Under the pieces are notes generated by a model. The model was not told where the DNA came from and searched no databases. It was given only the letters and a program-made list of their open reading frames with translations. DNA of 13,768 nt from Dyella_B sp035277725 (lineage in GTDB: Bacteria; Pseudomonadota; Gammaproteobacteria; Xanthomonadales; Rhodanobacteraceae): positions 1 through 13,768 of the forward strand of contig NZ_DATEJY010000204.1 in assembly GCF_035277725.1 (NCBI RefSeq), read 5' to 3'. Of the stretch, positions 6,590-12,558 are shown piece after piece. The stretch's first letter is position 1; every line of letters begins with the position of its first letter. The translations under genes were made by a program, and so were the position numbers.

Positions 6590-7533
6590 CTACGAACGAG
6601 GCTTTGCACGTGAACCAGGCAACCGGTTTGCAAAATCTGTTTTCCGCCACCCGCAACCAGCGGGACGAACTCGACGTCTTCTCCCAGGCAGCCAGTTTGC
6701 GTCCAGTGGTACCGCGCGCGCGCATCACCCGCACGATTGCGGTGGCGGGCGGCAAGGGCGGCGTGGGCAAGACCACCGTCGCGGTGAATCTCGCGATGGC
6801 CATGGCGATGGCCGGCCGCGAAGTGATGTTGCTGGACGCCGACATGGGCGTCGCCAACGTGGACGTGCAGCTCGGCCTTAATCCGCCGCGCCACGTCGGG
6901 CACATGCTGGAAGGCTTGTGCACGCTGCAGGATCTGATCATTCCCGCGCAGCACGGTTTGAAAGTGGTGCCGGGCGGTTCGGGCGTACGCCGGCTGGCCA
7001 AGATGGGCAACGGCGAACACGCCGCGGTGATCCGCGCGTTCGACGAATTGCGTCAGCCGCCGGAATTCCTGGTGGTGGATACCGCTGCGGGCGTGGCCGA
7101 CAACGTCGCCATGTTTGCCGCAGCGTCTGACGACGTGGTGATCGTGGTGTGCGATGAACTCGCCTCGCTCACCGATGCGTATGCCTTGATCAAGATTCTC
7201 GCCCACGAGTTCGGCGTGCGGCGCTTCCATATCGTCGCCAACATGGTTCGCCAGGCGAGCGACGCCAAGAAATTATTTGAAAAACTCGCGCGCGTGTGCG
7301 GGCGCTTCCTCGATATCGCGCTCGACTACATGGGCATGGTGCCGCACGACGAGTGGCTGCGGCAGGCGATCCGGCGCCAGGGCGCGGTGGTCGACCTGTG
7401 GCCATCCAGCCGTGCGGCGGTGGGATTCAAGCAATTGGCAGGTGCGGTCGATACATGGGGAAAACCCGCGTACCCGGACCTCGGCCGAATTGCTTTTTTC
7501 AGCGGGCAGAGCCTGCCGGCTGCGGGGTGGTGA
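6586..7533 (+). CDS. fleN: Flagellar number regulator FleN/FlhG, MinD-like ATPase
   Basis: This gene encodes 315 residues, starting at the ATG that overlaps the flhF stop. FleN (FlhG) is a ParA/MinD-family ATPase that restricts flagellar number by stimulating FlhF GTP hydrolysis and, in pseudomonads, by antagonising the master activator FleQ. The deviant Walker A motif is GKGGVGKTT (56-64) with Lys57 and Lys62. LLDADMGVANVDVQLGL surrounds Asp84, and VVDTAAG (Asp165) is the Walker B region. The N-terminal extension carries SQAASLR at 32-38, matching the FlhF-activating DQAxxLR helix except for Ser in place of Asp. The C-terminus has a hydrophobic-basic stretch consistent with membrane contact. 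fliA follows after one base. Confidence 0.95.
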   Translation: MTTNEALHVNQATGLQNLFSATRNQRDELDVFSQAASLRPVVPRARITRTIAVAGGKGGVGKTTVAVNLAMAMAMAGREVMLLDADMGVANVDVQLGLNPPRHVGHMLEGLCTLQDLIIPAQHGLKVVPGGSGVRRLAKMGNGEHAAVIRAFDELRQPPEFLVVDTAAGVADNVAMFAAASDDVVIVVCDELASLTDAYALIKILAHEFGVRRFHIVANMVRQASDAKKLFEKLARVCGRFLDIALDYMGMVPHDEWLRQAIRRQGAVVDLWPSSRAAVGFKQLAGAVDTWGKPAYPDLGRIAFFSGQSLPAAGW

Positions 7534-7534
7534 C

Positions 7535-8269
7535 ATGAATGTGGCTTCGGGATATCTGCAGCTGCAACGCGAGGACGCGGACCAACTGGTGCGCAAGCAT
7601 GCGCCGCTCGTGCGGCGGATCGCTTATCACCTGATGGGCCGCTTGCCGCCGAGCGTTGACGTGGGAGATTTGATGCAGGCGGGCATGATCGGCTTGTTGG
7701 AGGCGGCGCGAAACTTTACGACCGATCGCGCGGCCAGCTTCGAAACGTATGCGGGCATCCGCATCCGTGGCGCGATGCTGGACGAACTCCGGCGCACCGA
7801 TTGGACCCCGCGCTCGGTACACCGCAAGGTGCGCGAAGTCGCGGAGGTGACGCGGCAGATTGAAAACGAAACCGGTGCCGATGCGGACAGCGCCGAGGTG
7901 ATGAAGCGACTCGGCATGACCGCCGAGGAGTATCACCAGGTGCTGTCCGACGCGACCAGTGCGCGGTTGCTGAGCCTGACGGCGCCCGATGACGGCGAAG
8001 GCGGCGAAGCCGGCGCGCTGGACGTGATCGATCACGACAACCTGGGCCCGCAGGCCAGCTTCGAACAGGAAAACCTGAGCGAAGCGTTGGCCGAAGCGAT
8101 CACGACGCTGCCGGAGCGCGAACAACTGGTGATGTCCCTGTACTACGAGCAGGAGATGAACCTGAAAGAAATCGGCATGGTGCTCGGCGTGACGGAATCG
8201 CGCGTGTGCCAGATCCACGGCCAGGCACTGGTCCGGCTGCGTGCTCGCATGGGCGACTGGCGCGGCTAG
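7535..8269 (+). CDS. fliA: Flagellar sigma factor FliA (sigma-28)
   Basis: This gene encodes 244 residues, the typical FliA length. It directs RNA polymerase to late flagellar and chemotaxis promoters after the anti-sigma factor FlgM is exported. Region 2 is clear: HAPLVRRIAYHLMGRLPPSVDVGDLMQAGMIGLLEAA, then ASFETYAGIRIRGAMLDELR and DWTPRSVHRK. Region 3 follows, and region 4 is LPEREQLVMSLYYEQEMNLKEIGMVLGVTESRVCQIH with its helix-turn-helix. The frame is open further upstream inside fleN, but the ATG at 7535, one base after the fleN stop, gives the correct N-terminus. No sigma-28 promoter was recognised within this window. Confidence 0.97.
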   Translation: MNVASGYLQLQREDADQLVRKHAPLVRRIAYHLMGRLPPSVDVGDLMQAGMIGLLEAARNFTTDRAASFETYAGIRIRGAMLDELRRTDWTPRSVHRKVREVAEVTRQIENETGADADSAEVMKRLGMTAEEYHQVLSDATSARLLSLTAPDDGEGGEAGALDVIDHDNLGPQASFEQENLSEALAEAITTLPEREQLVMSLYYEQEMNLKEIGMVLGVTESRVCQIHGQALVRLRARMGDWRG

Positions 8270-8517
8270 CAACAACGAACGAGAAGGAGCAGGCAACGAG
8301 TTTTACAACCGCAACACATACAACCCGTGCACCGATGGTGTGCGCCTCTTTCTTCGGAAGAGGGCTTCCGGGCAGTCAAGGTTGGCAGCGCGTCCTGGCA
8401 TCGCCGACCTGGAAACACCCGAGGAACCTTCTTCCGAAGGACAGAAGAAACACCGACGGTTCGCACCTCACTCGTTTCTCATCTCCCCCTCGTTTTCAAA
8501 GCCTCTGGAGAACGTGT
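8270..8517 (+). promoter_or_regulatory. fliA-cheY spacer with related palindromes (possible cheY leader)
   Basis: This 248-bp spacer holds no recognisable gene. One hairpin (8345-8363) has arms CCTCTT and AAGAGG and can present a C-TTCG-G tetraloop with one bulged base. A second hairpin (8427-8440) is CCTTC, TTCC, GAAGG. The cores are related: CTTCGGAAGA (8352-8361) is the exact reverse complement of 8430-8439. It may be the promoter and leader of cheYZA, but no standard -24/-12, -35/-10 or sigma-28 motif is convincing. Confidence 0.4.
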
Positions 8518-8925
8518 TTGGACAAGAACATGAAAATTCTGGTGGTGGACGATTTCTCCACCATGCGGCGAATCGTTCGCAACCTGCTGGTCGAACTGGG
8601 TTTCAACAACCCGCTCATCCAGGAAGCCGACGACGGCAACAACGCCTTGGCGATGCTCAAGGCCAACAGCTTCGACATGGTCGTGACCGACTGGAACATG
8701 CCGAACATGACCGGCATCGAGCTGCTGCAGGCGATCCGCGCCGAGCCCAAGCTGAAAGGCTTGCCGGTGCTGATGGTCACCGCCGAAAACAATCGCGAGC
8801 AGATCATCGCCGCCGCCCAGGCCGGCGTGAACGGCTACATCGTCAAACCTTTTACGGCGAACACGCTCAAGGAAAAGCTGGACAAGATCTTCGAGCGCCT
8901 GGCCGCCAGTGGAGCTTCCGCATGA
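8518..8925 (+). CDS. cheY: Chemotaxis response regulator CheY
   Basis: This gene encodes about 135 residues (131 from the ATG at 8530). CheY carries the phosphoryl signal from CheA to the flagellar switch. It is a stand-alone receiver domain with the acidic pair in VVDDFS, the phosphoacceptor Asp in VVTDWNMPN, Thr in VTAEN and Lys in VKPF. STMRRIVRNLLVELGF is the CheY-type first helix. The TTG at 8518 is preferred because GGAG lies eight bases upstream, whereas the ATG at 8530 has no well-spaced ribosome site. The TTG start gives MDKNMKILVVDD. The frame is open far upstream, but that sequence has no family resemblance. The stop overlaps the cheZ start as ATGA. Confidence 0.93.
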   Translation: MDKNMKILVVDDFSTMRRIVRNLLVELGFNNPLIQEADDGNNALAMLKANSFDMVVTDWNMPNMTGIELLQAIRAEPKLKGLPVLMVTAENNREQIIAAAQAGVNGYIVKPFTANTLKEKLDKIFERLAASGASA

Positions 8926-9563
8926 ATGCCGTGACCGTTCCCGTCAACGAGGCGCTTCCGCCCGAAGTGCTCGATCTGCTCAACAGCAAGGACGGCGCCG
9001 CGTTCGAGCAAGCGCTCGACGCCATGGTGCGCCAGCGCGAACAGCATCTGTTCCGCGCGCTCGGCGTGCTGGCGCGTGACCTGCATGGCGCGGTGAGCCG
9101 CCTAGGCAGTGACCTCGCCAACGAAGGCGTGCCCGACAGCATGGTCGATGCGCGCAACTACCTGGCCGAAGTGCTGGAGATGAGCGCGCAGGCTGCGCAC
9201 CGCAGCCTGGATTTCGTCGACCGCATTCGCCCCGAAGCGGAAGCGCTGTCCAATAACGCCAAGGCCGTGCTGGATTTCAACAGCGGCGAAACCGATCCGG
9301 CCGCGGTGCTGGCACGCCAGGCACACGTGTTTGCCGGCGCCTGCAGCGAAGGGCTCAACGACATGGTGCTGGTGCAGTCCTGGCAGGACCTGGCCGGCCA
9401 GCGCGTGAAGAAAGTGGTCGGCTTTATCGAAAGCGTGGAATCGTCGCTGCTGGAACTGGTGCGCCTCACCGGTGCGCTCGCCGGGCGCGAAGCGCCGGTG
9501 GAAGTGGCGAAGGTGCATAGCCAGGATGAAGTGGATCGTCTGCTGAGTGAGTTCGGGTTCTGA
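8922..9563 (+). CDS. cheZ: CheY-P phosphatase CheZ
   Basis: This gene encodes 213 residues, close to E. coli CheZ (214). CheZ is a dimeric helical protein that accelerates dephosphorylation of CheY-P. The catalytic segment SWQDLAGQRVKKVVGFIESVE holds Asp156 and Gln160, matching Asp143 and Gln147 of E. coli. The last residues, SQDEVDRLLSEFGF, are the conserved C-terminal helix that tethers CheY. The ATG at 8922 overlaps the cheY stop, so the regulator and its phosphatase are coupled. The long open frame upstream in this phase is a shadow of cheY. The spacer to cheA is 148 bp and contains a perfect REP doublet. Confidence 0.95.
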   Translation: MNAVTVPVNEALPPEVLDLLNSKDGAAFEQALDAMVRQREQHLFRALGVLARDLHGAVSRLGSDLANEGVPDSMVDARNYLAEVLEMSAQAAHRSLDFVDRIRPEAEALSNNAKAVLDFNSGETDPAAVLARQAHVFAGACSEGLNDMVLVQSWQDLAGQRVKKVVGFIESVESSLLELVRLTGALAGREAPVEVAKVHSQDEVDRLLSEFGF

Positions 9564-9565
9564 GC

Positions 9566-9712
9566 ATGCGTTTGATGCTTGCCTCATCGCCCTTGGCCGT
9601 CATTCCCGCGAAAGCGGGAATCCATATTGCTCTTATGCAAAAAGCGAAAATGGATTCCCGCTTTCGCGGGAATGACGGCAGGAAAGAGGCCAGCATTGAG
9701 GAAACCCATTGA
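9566..9712 (+). other. Candidate 48-codon bridging ORF between cheZ and cheA
   Basis: The ATG at 9566 lies two bases after the cheZ stop. The frame passes through both arms of the REP doublet in the VIPAKAGI phase and ends in TGA at 9710-9712. That stop shares its last base with the cheA ATG at 9712 (TGATG, a classical coupling arrangement). The peptide is largely repeat-derived and of unknown value; the geometry is what makes it notable. Confidence 0.3.
9596..9679. repeat. GAAA-loop REP-like doublet, perfect copy (cheZ-cheA spacer)
   Basis: Two 30-bp arms (9596-9625 and 9650-9679) are exact reverse complements separated by 24 nt. Each arm holds its own hairpin: ATTCCCGC (9602-9609), loop GAAA, GCGGGAAT (9614-9621), flanked by CGTC and CCAT. 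The perfect symmetry suggests a recent copy. It ends 32 nt before the cheA ATG, leaving the cheA GAGGAA ribosome site free. Confidence 0.92.
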
Positions 9713-11709
9713 TGGATTCGAACCTTGACAGCGAACTGCGTGACGATTTCCTGGTCGAGGCCGGGGAATTGGTGCAACGCCTCGGCGAACAGCTGATCGA
9801 GCTGGAAGCCTCGCCGCACGATCGCGAATTGCTCAATGCCGTGTTCCGCGTCTTTCACACGGTGAAGGGTGGTGCGGGTTTTCTCGGCATCGAGCCGATG
9901 GTGCAGCTGTGCCATTGCGCCGAGGAATTGCTCAACGACGCGCGCAACGGCCGCCTGGTGCTGAACTCCACGCACATGGATGCCTTGCTCGAAGCACTGG
10001 ATCTGCTCAATGTAATGATGGCTGCGCTGGCGAACGGCGACGCGATGTCACCGCCACCCGCGGCGTTGCTGGAAAAATTGCAGCCTACGGTGGAAAACGC
10101 GGCATCGGTTGCCGAACCGGCCAAGCCCGCGCGTTCCGCCGATCCCATCGAAGCGGAATTCGAAGCGCTGCTCGACACGCTGTACGGCCAGGGCGGTGCG
10201 CCGGGTGCAACCAAGCACGTCTCCAACGACATCAACGACGACGAATTCGAAAGCCTGCTCGACACGCTGCATGGCAAGGGTGGCGCGCCTGGTGCTGCAA
10301 CCATGGCGGACGACTCCCATGCCCCGTCGCCCCGGCGAAAGCCGGGGCCCAGCGACGTCGAGGCCGACAAGTCACTGGGCCCCGGCCTTCGCCGGGGCGA
10401 CGAGTCCAAGGAAATCAGCGACGACGAGTTCGAGGCTTTGCTGGACAACCTGCACGGCAAGGGCGGTGCCCCAGGCGCTGCCGCCCCGGTCCCGGCTCCA
10501 GCACCGCCGCGGACTCCCAGCAAACCCCCCGCCACCGAAAACACCGTTCGCGTCGATACCACGCGACTGGATACCTTGGTCAGCCGCGCCGGTGAACTGG
10601 TGCTGCTGCGCAACCGCCTGTTGAGCCTGGCTTCGCGCAGCGACAATGAATCGCTGGCGGCGATGGCCGGCGATCTCGACCGCGTGTCCGACGATCTGCA
10701 GAATGCCGTGCTCGGCATGCGCATGCAGCCGGTCGGCCGTCTGTTCCAGCGCTTTCCGCGCATCGTGCGCGACCTCGCGCGCCAGCTCGGCAAAGAGATC
10801 GAACTGATCACCGAGGGCGAAGAAACCGATCTCGATCGCAGTCTGGTCGAAGCCTTGGCCGATCCCTTGATCCACCTGCTGCGCAATGCGGTCGACCACG
10901 GCCTGGAAGATCCGGCCGGACGCGAGCGCGCCGGCAAGCCGCGCAAAGGCAAGGTCACGCTATCGGCCAGCCAGCGCGGCGAACGCATCGTGATTTCCGT
11001 CAGCGACGACGGTCGCGGCATGGATCCGGAAGTACTCCGTCGCAAAGCGGTGGAAAAAGGCGTCATCGACGCGACGCAGGCTGCGCGCCTGTCGGAAGTC
11101 GAATGCTATGAATTGATTTTCCGTCCCGGCTTCAGCACGGCGGCGCAGATTTCCGATATTTCCGGCCGCGGCGTCGGCATGGATGTGGTGAAAACGCGCG
11201 TGGCCGAACTCGGCGGCACGCTGCAAGTGCATTCGCGTCTTGGATCCGGCAGCACGCTGGAACTCACCGTGCCACTCACGCTGGCGATCCTGCGCGTGCT
11301 GATGGTGCGCGTGGGCGATCGTCTGTTTGCATTGCCGCTGGGCAACGTCAGCGAAGTGTTCGAACTTAAGTCCCAGCACGACCACATGCTCGATGGCCGC
11401 CGTGTCGCTGCGCATCGTGGGCGTGCGTTGGTGCTGGGCGATCTGGGTGATTGGGCTGGTGTTGCAGGTCCCGGTGGGCGCCACGTCGTGGTGTTGCACG
11501 TGGGGCACATGCATCTGGGGTGCCTGGTGCACGAAGTGATCGGCCGCGAAGACGTGATGGTGAAGCCGCTGGGGCCGTTGTTTGAAGGCGTGCCGGGTGT
11601 GGCGGGTGCGACAGTGACGGGTGACGGACGGCTTGCGCTGGTGTTGGATCTTGCGGCGTTGTCGCAAGAGGGTGGCAGCTTGCTTCCCTCGCTGAAGGTG
11701 TCCGCATGA
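9712..11709 (+). CDS. cheA: Chemotaxis histidine kinase CheA with repeat-containing linker
   Basis: This gene encodes 665 residues. CheA autophosphorylates under receptor control and passes phosphate to CheY. The P1 domain has His49 in VFHTVKGGAGFLG. Residues ~115-270 form a linker without an evident globular P2 domain. It contains three copies of a DDEFEALLDxLHGKGGAPGA motif (144-166, 173-195, 234-256), and between copies two and three a REP doublet is translated in frame (about 205-230). P3 starts near TVRVDTTRLDTLVSRAGELV. The P4 ATPase has HLLRNAVDHG (from 388), DDGRGMD (432-438) and GRGVGMD (485-491). P5 follows to the end. GAGGAA at 9698-9703 supports the ATG at 9712, although a TTG at 9709 is in frame. 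The stop lies in ATGATGA. Confidence 0.96.
   Translation: MDSNLDSELRDDFLVEAGELVQRLGEQLIELEASPHDRELLNAVFRVFHTVKGGAGFLGIEPMVQLCHCAEELLNDARNGRLVLNSTHMDALLEALDLLNVMMAALANGDAMSPPPAALLEKLQPTVENAASVAEPAKPARSADPIEAEFEALLDTLYGQGGAPGATKHVSNDINDDEFESLLDTLHGKGGAPGAATMADDSHAPSPRRKPGPSDVEADKSLGPGLRRGDESKEISDDEFEALLDNLHGKGGAPGAAAPVPAPAPPRTPSKPPATENTVRVDTTRLDTLVSRAGELVLLRNRLLSLASRSDNESLAAMAGDLDRVSDDLQNAVLGMRMQPVGRLFQRFPRIVRDLARQLGKEIELITEGEETDLDRSLVEALADPLIHLLRNAVDHGLEDPAGRERAGKPRKGKVTLSASQRGERIVISVSDDGRGMDPEVLRRKAVEKGVIDATQAARLSEVECYELIFRPGFSTAAQISDISGRGVGMDVVKTRVAELGGTLQVHSRLGSGSTLELTVPLTLAILRVLMVRVGDRLFALPLGNVSEVFELKSQHDHMLDGRRVAAHRGRALVLGDLGDWAGVAGPGGRHVVVLHVGHMHLGCLVHEVIGREDVMVKPLGPLFEGVPGVAGATVTGDGRLALVLDLAALSQEGGSLLPSLKVSA
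10141..10209 (+). repeat. CheA linker motif, copy 1
   Basis: The 23-codon unit reads DPIEAEFEALLDTLYGQGGAPGA when written in two parts (DPIEAEFEALLD, then TLYGQGGAPGA), covering residues 144-166 of CheA. It is the most divergent of the three copies (Tyr and Gln where the others have His and Lys). Confidence 0.85.
10228..10296 (+). repeat. CheA linker motif, copy 2
   Basis: This unit covers CheA residues 173-195 (DINDDEFESLLD, then TLHGKGGAPGA). It begins 29 residues after the start of copy 1. The acidic-hydrophobic helix pattern followed by a Gly/Pro tail is shared by all copies. Confidence 0.85.
10325..10402. repeat. GAAA-loop REP-like doublet inserted in frame inside cheA
   Basis: Arms 10325-10354 and 10373-10402 are inverted with 28 of 30 positions complementary. 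The left hairpin is GCCCCGGC, loop GAAA, GCCGGGGC with flanks CGTC and CCAG. The right hairpin is the inverse, with loop CTTC. The stem differs from the intergenic copies but every change is compensated. The whole element is 78 bp, exactly 26 codons, with no stop in the cheA frame; it encodes SPRRKPGPS and LGPGLRRGDE. Near-identical 9-mers, GACGACTCC (10309-10317) and GACGAGTCC (10399-10407), lie near its left end and at its right end. Confidence 0.88.
10411..10479 (+). repeat. CheA linker motif, copy 3
   Basis: This unit covers CheA residues 234-256 (EISDDEFEALLD, then NLHGKGGAPGA). It starts 61 residues after copy 2, against 29 between copies 1 and 2; the REP doublet accounts for 26 of the extra 32 residues. 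Confidence 0.85.
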
Positions 11710-11816
11710 TGACCTTCACCGTAGGTTGGGGTGCGAACCCCAACATCTCCTGCTCCACGAAACACGCAATGTTGGGGTTCGCACCCCAACCTACACATCG
11801 TGATCGGAAGCGTTGA
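11706..11816 (+). other. Candidate 36-codon bridging ORF across the cheA-motC repeat
   Basis: The ATG at 11706 overlaps the cheA stop (ATGATGA). The frame crosses repeat copy 3 in the same VGWGANPNI / MLGFAPQPT phase as the other two 74-bp copies and stops at TGA 11814-11816. That is one base before the motC ATG at 11818. It has the same codon count as the bridging frame between fliP and fliQ. Confidence 0.25.
11721..11794. repeat. GTAG-type REP-like inverted doublet, copy 3 (cheA-motC spacer)
   Basis: This 74-bp doublet has GTAG at 11721-11724, GTTGGGGT / GCGA / ACCCCAAC, a 26-nt spacer, and the inverted unit ending CTAC at 11791-11794. It has the same stem and total length as the copies before fliQ and flhB, about 10 kb away, with a different spacer. 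It occupies most of the 108-bp interval between cheA and motC, where many related clusters have cheB. Confidence 0.9.
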
Positions 11817-11817
11817 T

Positions 11818-12558
11818 ATGGACGTCGTAAGCATCGCCGGCACCATCCTCGCCTTCGTCGTGCTGATCGTCGGCGCGATCCTCAAGGGCACCGACGTTTC
11901 CGCATTGTGGAATCCGGCAGCCTTCGTGATCGTGTTCATCGGCACCATCTCCGCGTTGCTGCTGCACACGCAAGGCAAGGTGCTCAAACGCGCGGCGGGC
12001 ATGCTGAAAATGGTGTACAAGCCGCCGCAACTGCATCCCTCCGACTTGATCAGCCGCGTGATCGGCTGGAGCGAAATCTCGCGTCGCCAGGGCCTGCTCG
12101 GGCTGGAGCCGCACATCGATGCGGAAGACGATCCGCTCGTAAAAAAAGGGCTGCAATTGCTGGTCGACGGCAGCGAACCCGAAGCGATTCGCACCGTGCT
12201 GGAATTGGAAGTGGCCACGCGCGAGCACGTCGACCTACAGGCCGCGAAGGTGTACGAACAAGGGGGCGTGTATTCGCCGACCATGGGCATCATCGGCGCG
12301 GTGCTGGGCCTGATGGCGGTAATGCGCGATCTCACCGATCCGGCCAAGCTCGGTCACGGCATCGCCGCGGCCTTTGTCGCCACCATCTACGGCATCAGCC
12401 TGGCCAACCTCTTGCTGCTGCCGATCGGCGCACGGCTGAAAGCGTTGATCAACAAGCAGACGCAGGTGCGTGAAATCCTGATCGAAGGCTTGATCTCGAT
12501 TGCCGAAGGCGACAATCCGCGGCAGATCGAAAGCAAGCTGCAGGGCTATCTCGTATGA
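11818..12558 (+). CDS. motC: Flagellar stator protein MotC (MotA family)
   Basis: This gene encodes 246 residues. MotC is a MotA-type proton-channel stator subunit that generates torque together with MotD. Membrane helices are visible at about residues 5-23 and 32-49, and a pair at about 150-168 and 178-205. The conserved YSPTMGIIGAVLGLMAVM lies at the third helix and GIAAAFVATIYGISLANLLLLPIG at the fourth. The cytoplasmic loop between helices two and three carries the charged residues expected to meet FliG. The ATG at 11818 has GGAAG seven bases upstream. The frame is open back to the repeat, but that sequence is repeat-derived. The stop overlaps the motD start as ATGA. Confidence 0.93.
   Translation: MDVVSIAGTILAFVVLIVGAILKGTDVSALWNPAAFVIVFIGTISALLLHTQGKVLKRAAGMLKMVYKPPQLHPSDLISRVIGWSEISRRQGLLGLEPHIDAEDDPLVKKGLQLLVDGSEPEAIRTVLELEVATREHVDLQAAKVYEQGGVYSPTMGIIGAVLGLMAVMRDLTDPAKLGHGIAAAFVATIYGISLANLLLLPIGARLKALINKQTQVREILIEGLISIAEGDNPRQIESKLQGYLV

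Noticed and set aside
7277..7534. N-terminal extension of FliA into fleN
   Set aside because: It is a frame-shifted reading of fleN, and the ATG at 7535 gives a full-length FliA.
8382..8400. Sigma-54-like site TTGGCAGCGCGTCCTGGCA upstream of cheY
   Set aside because: The GG and GC elements are separated by 12 bases, not the required 10, and the -12 TTGC is not matched.
8206..8517. N-terminal extension of CheY, including an in-frame ATG at 8335
   Set aside because: The extension is low in family resemblance and overlaps the end of fliA; receiver-only CheY begins at KILVVDD.
9709..9711. TTG start for CheA
   Set aside because: The ATG at 9712 has better spacing to GAGGAA (eight bases) and fits the TGATG overlap; TTG would add only one residue.
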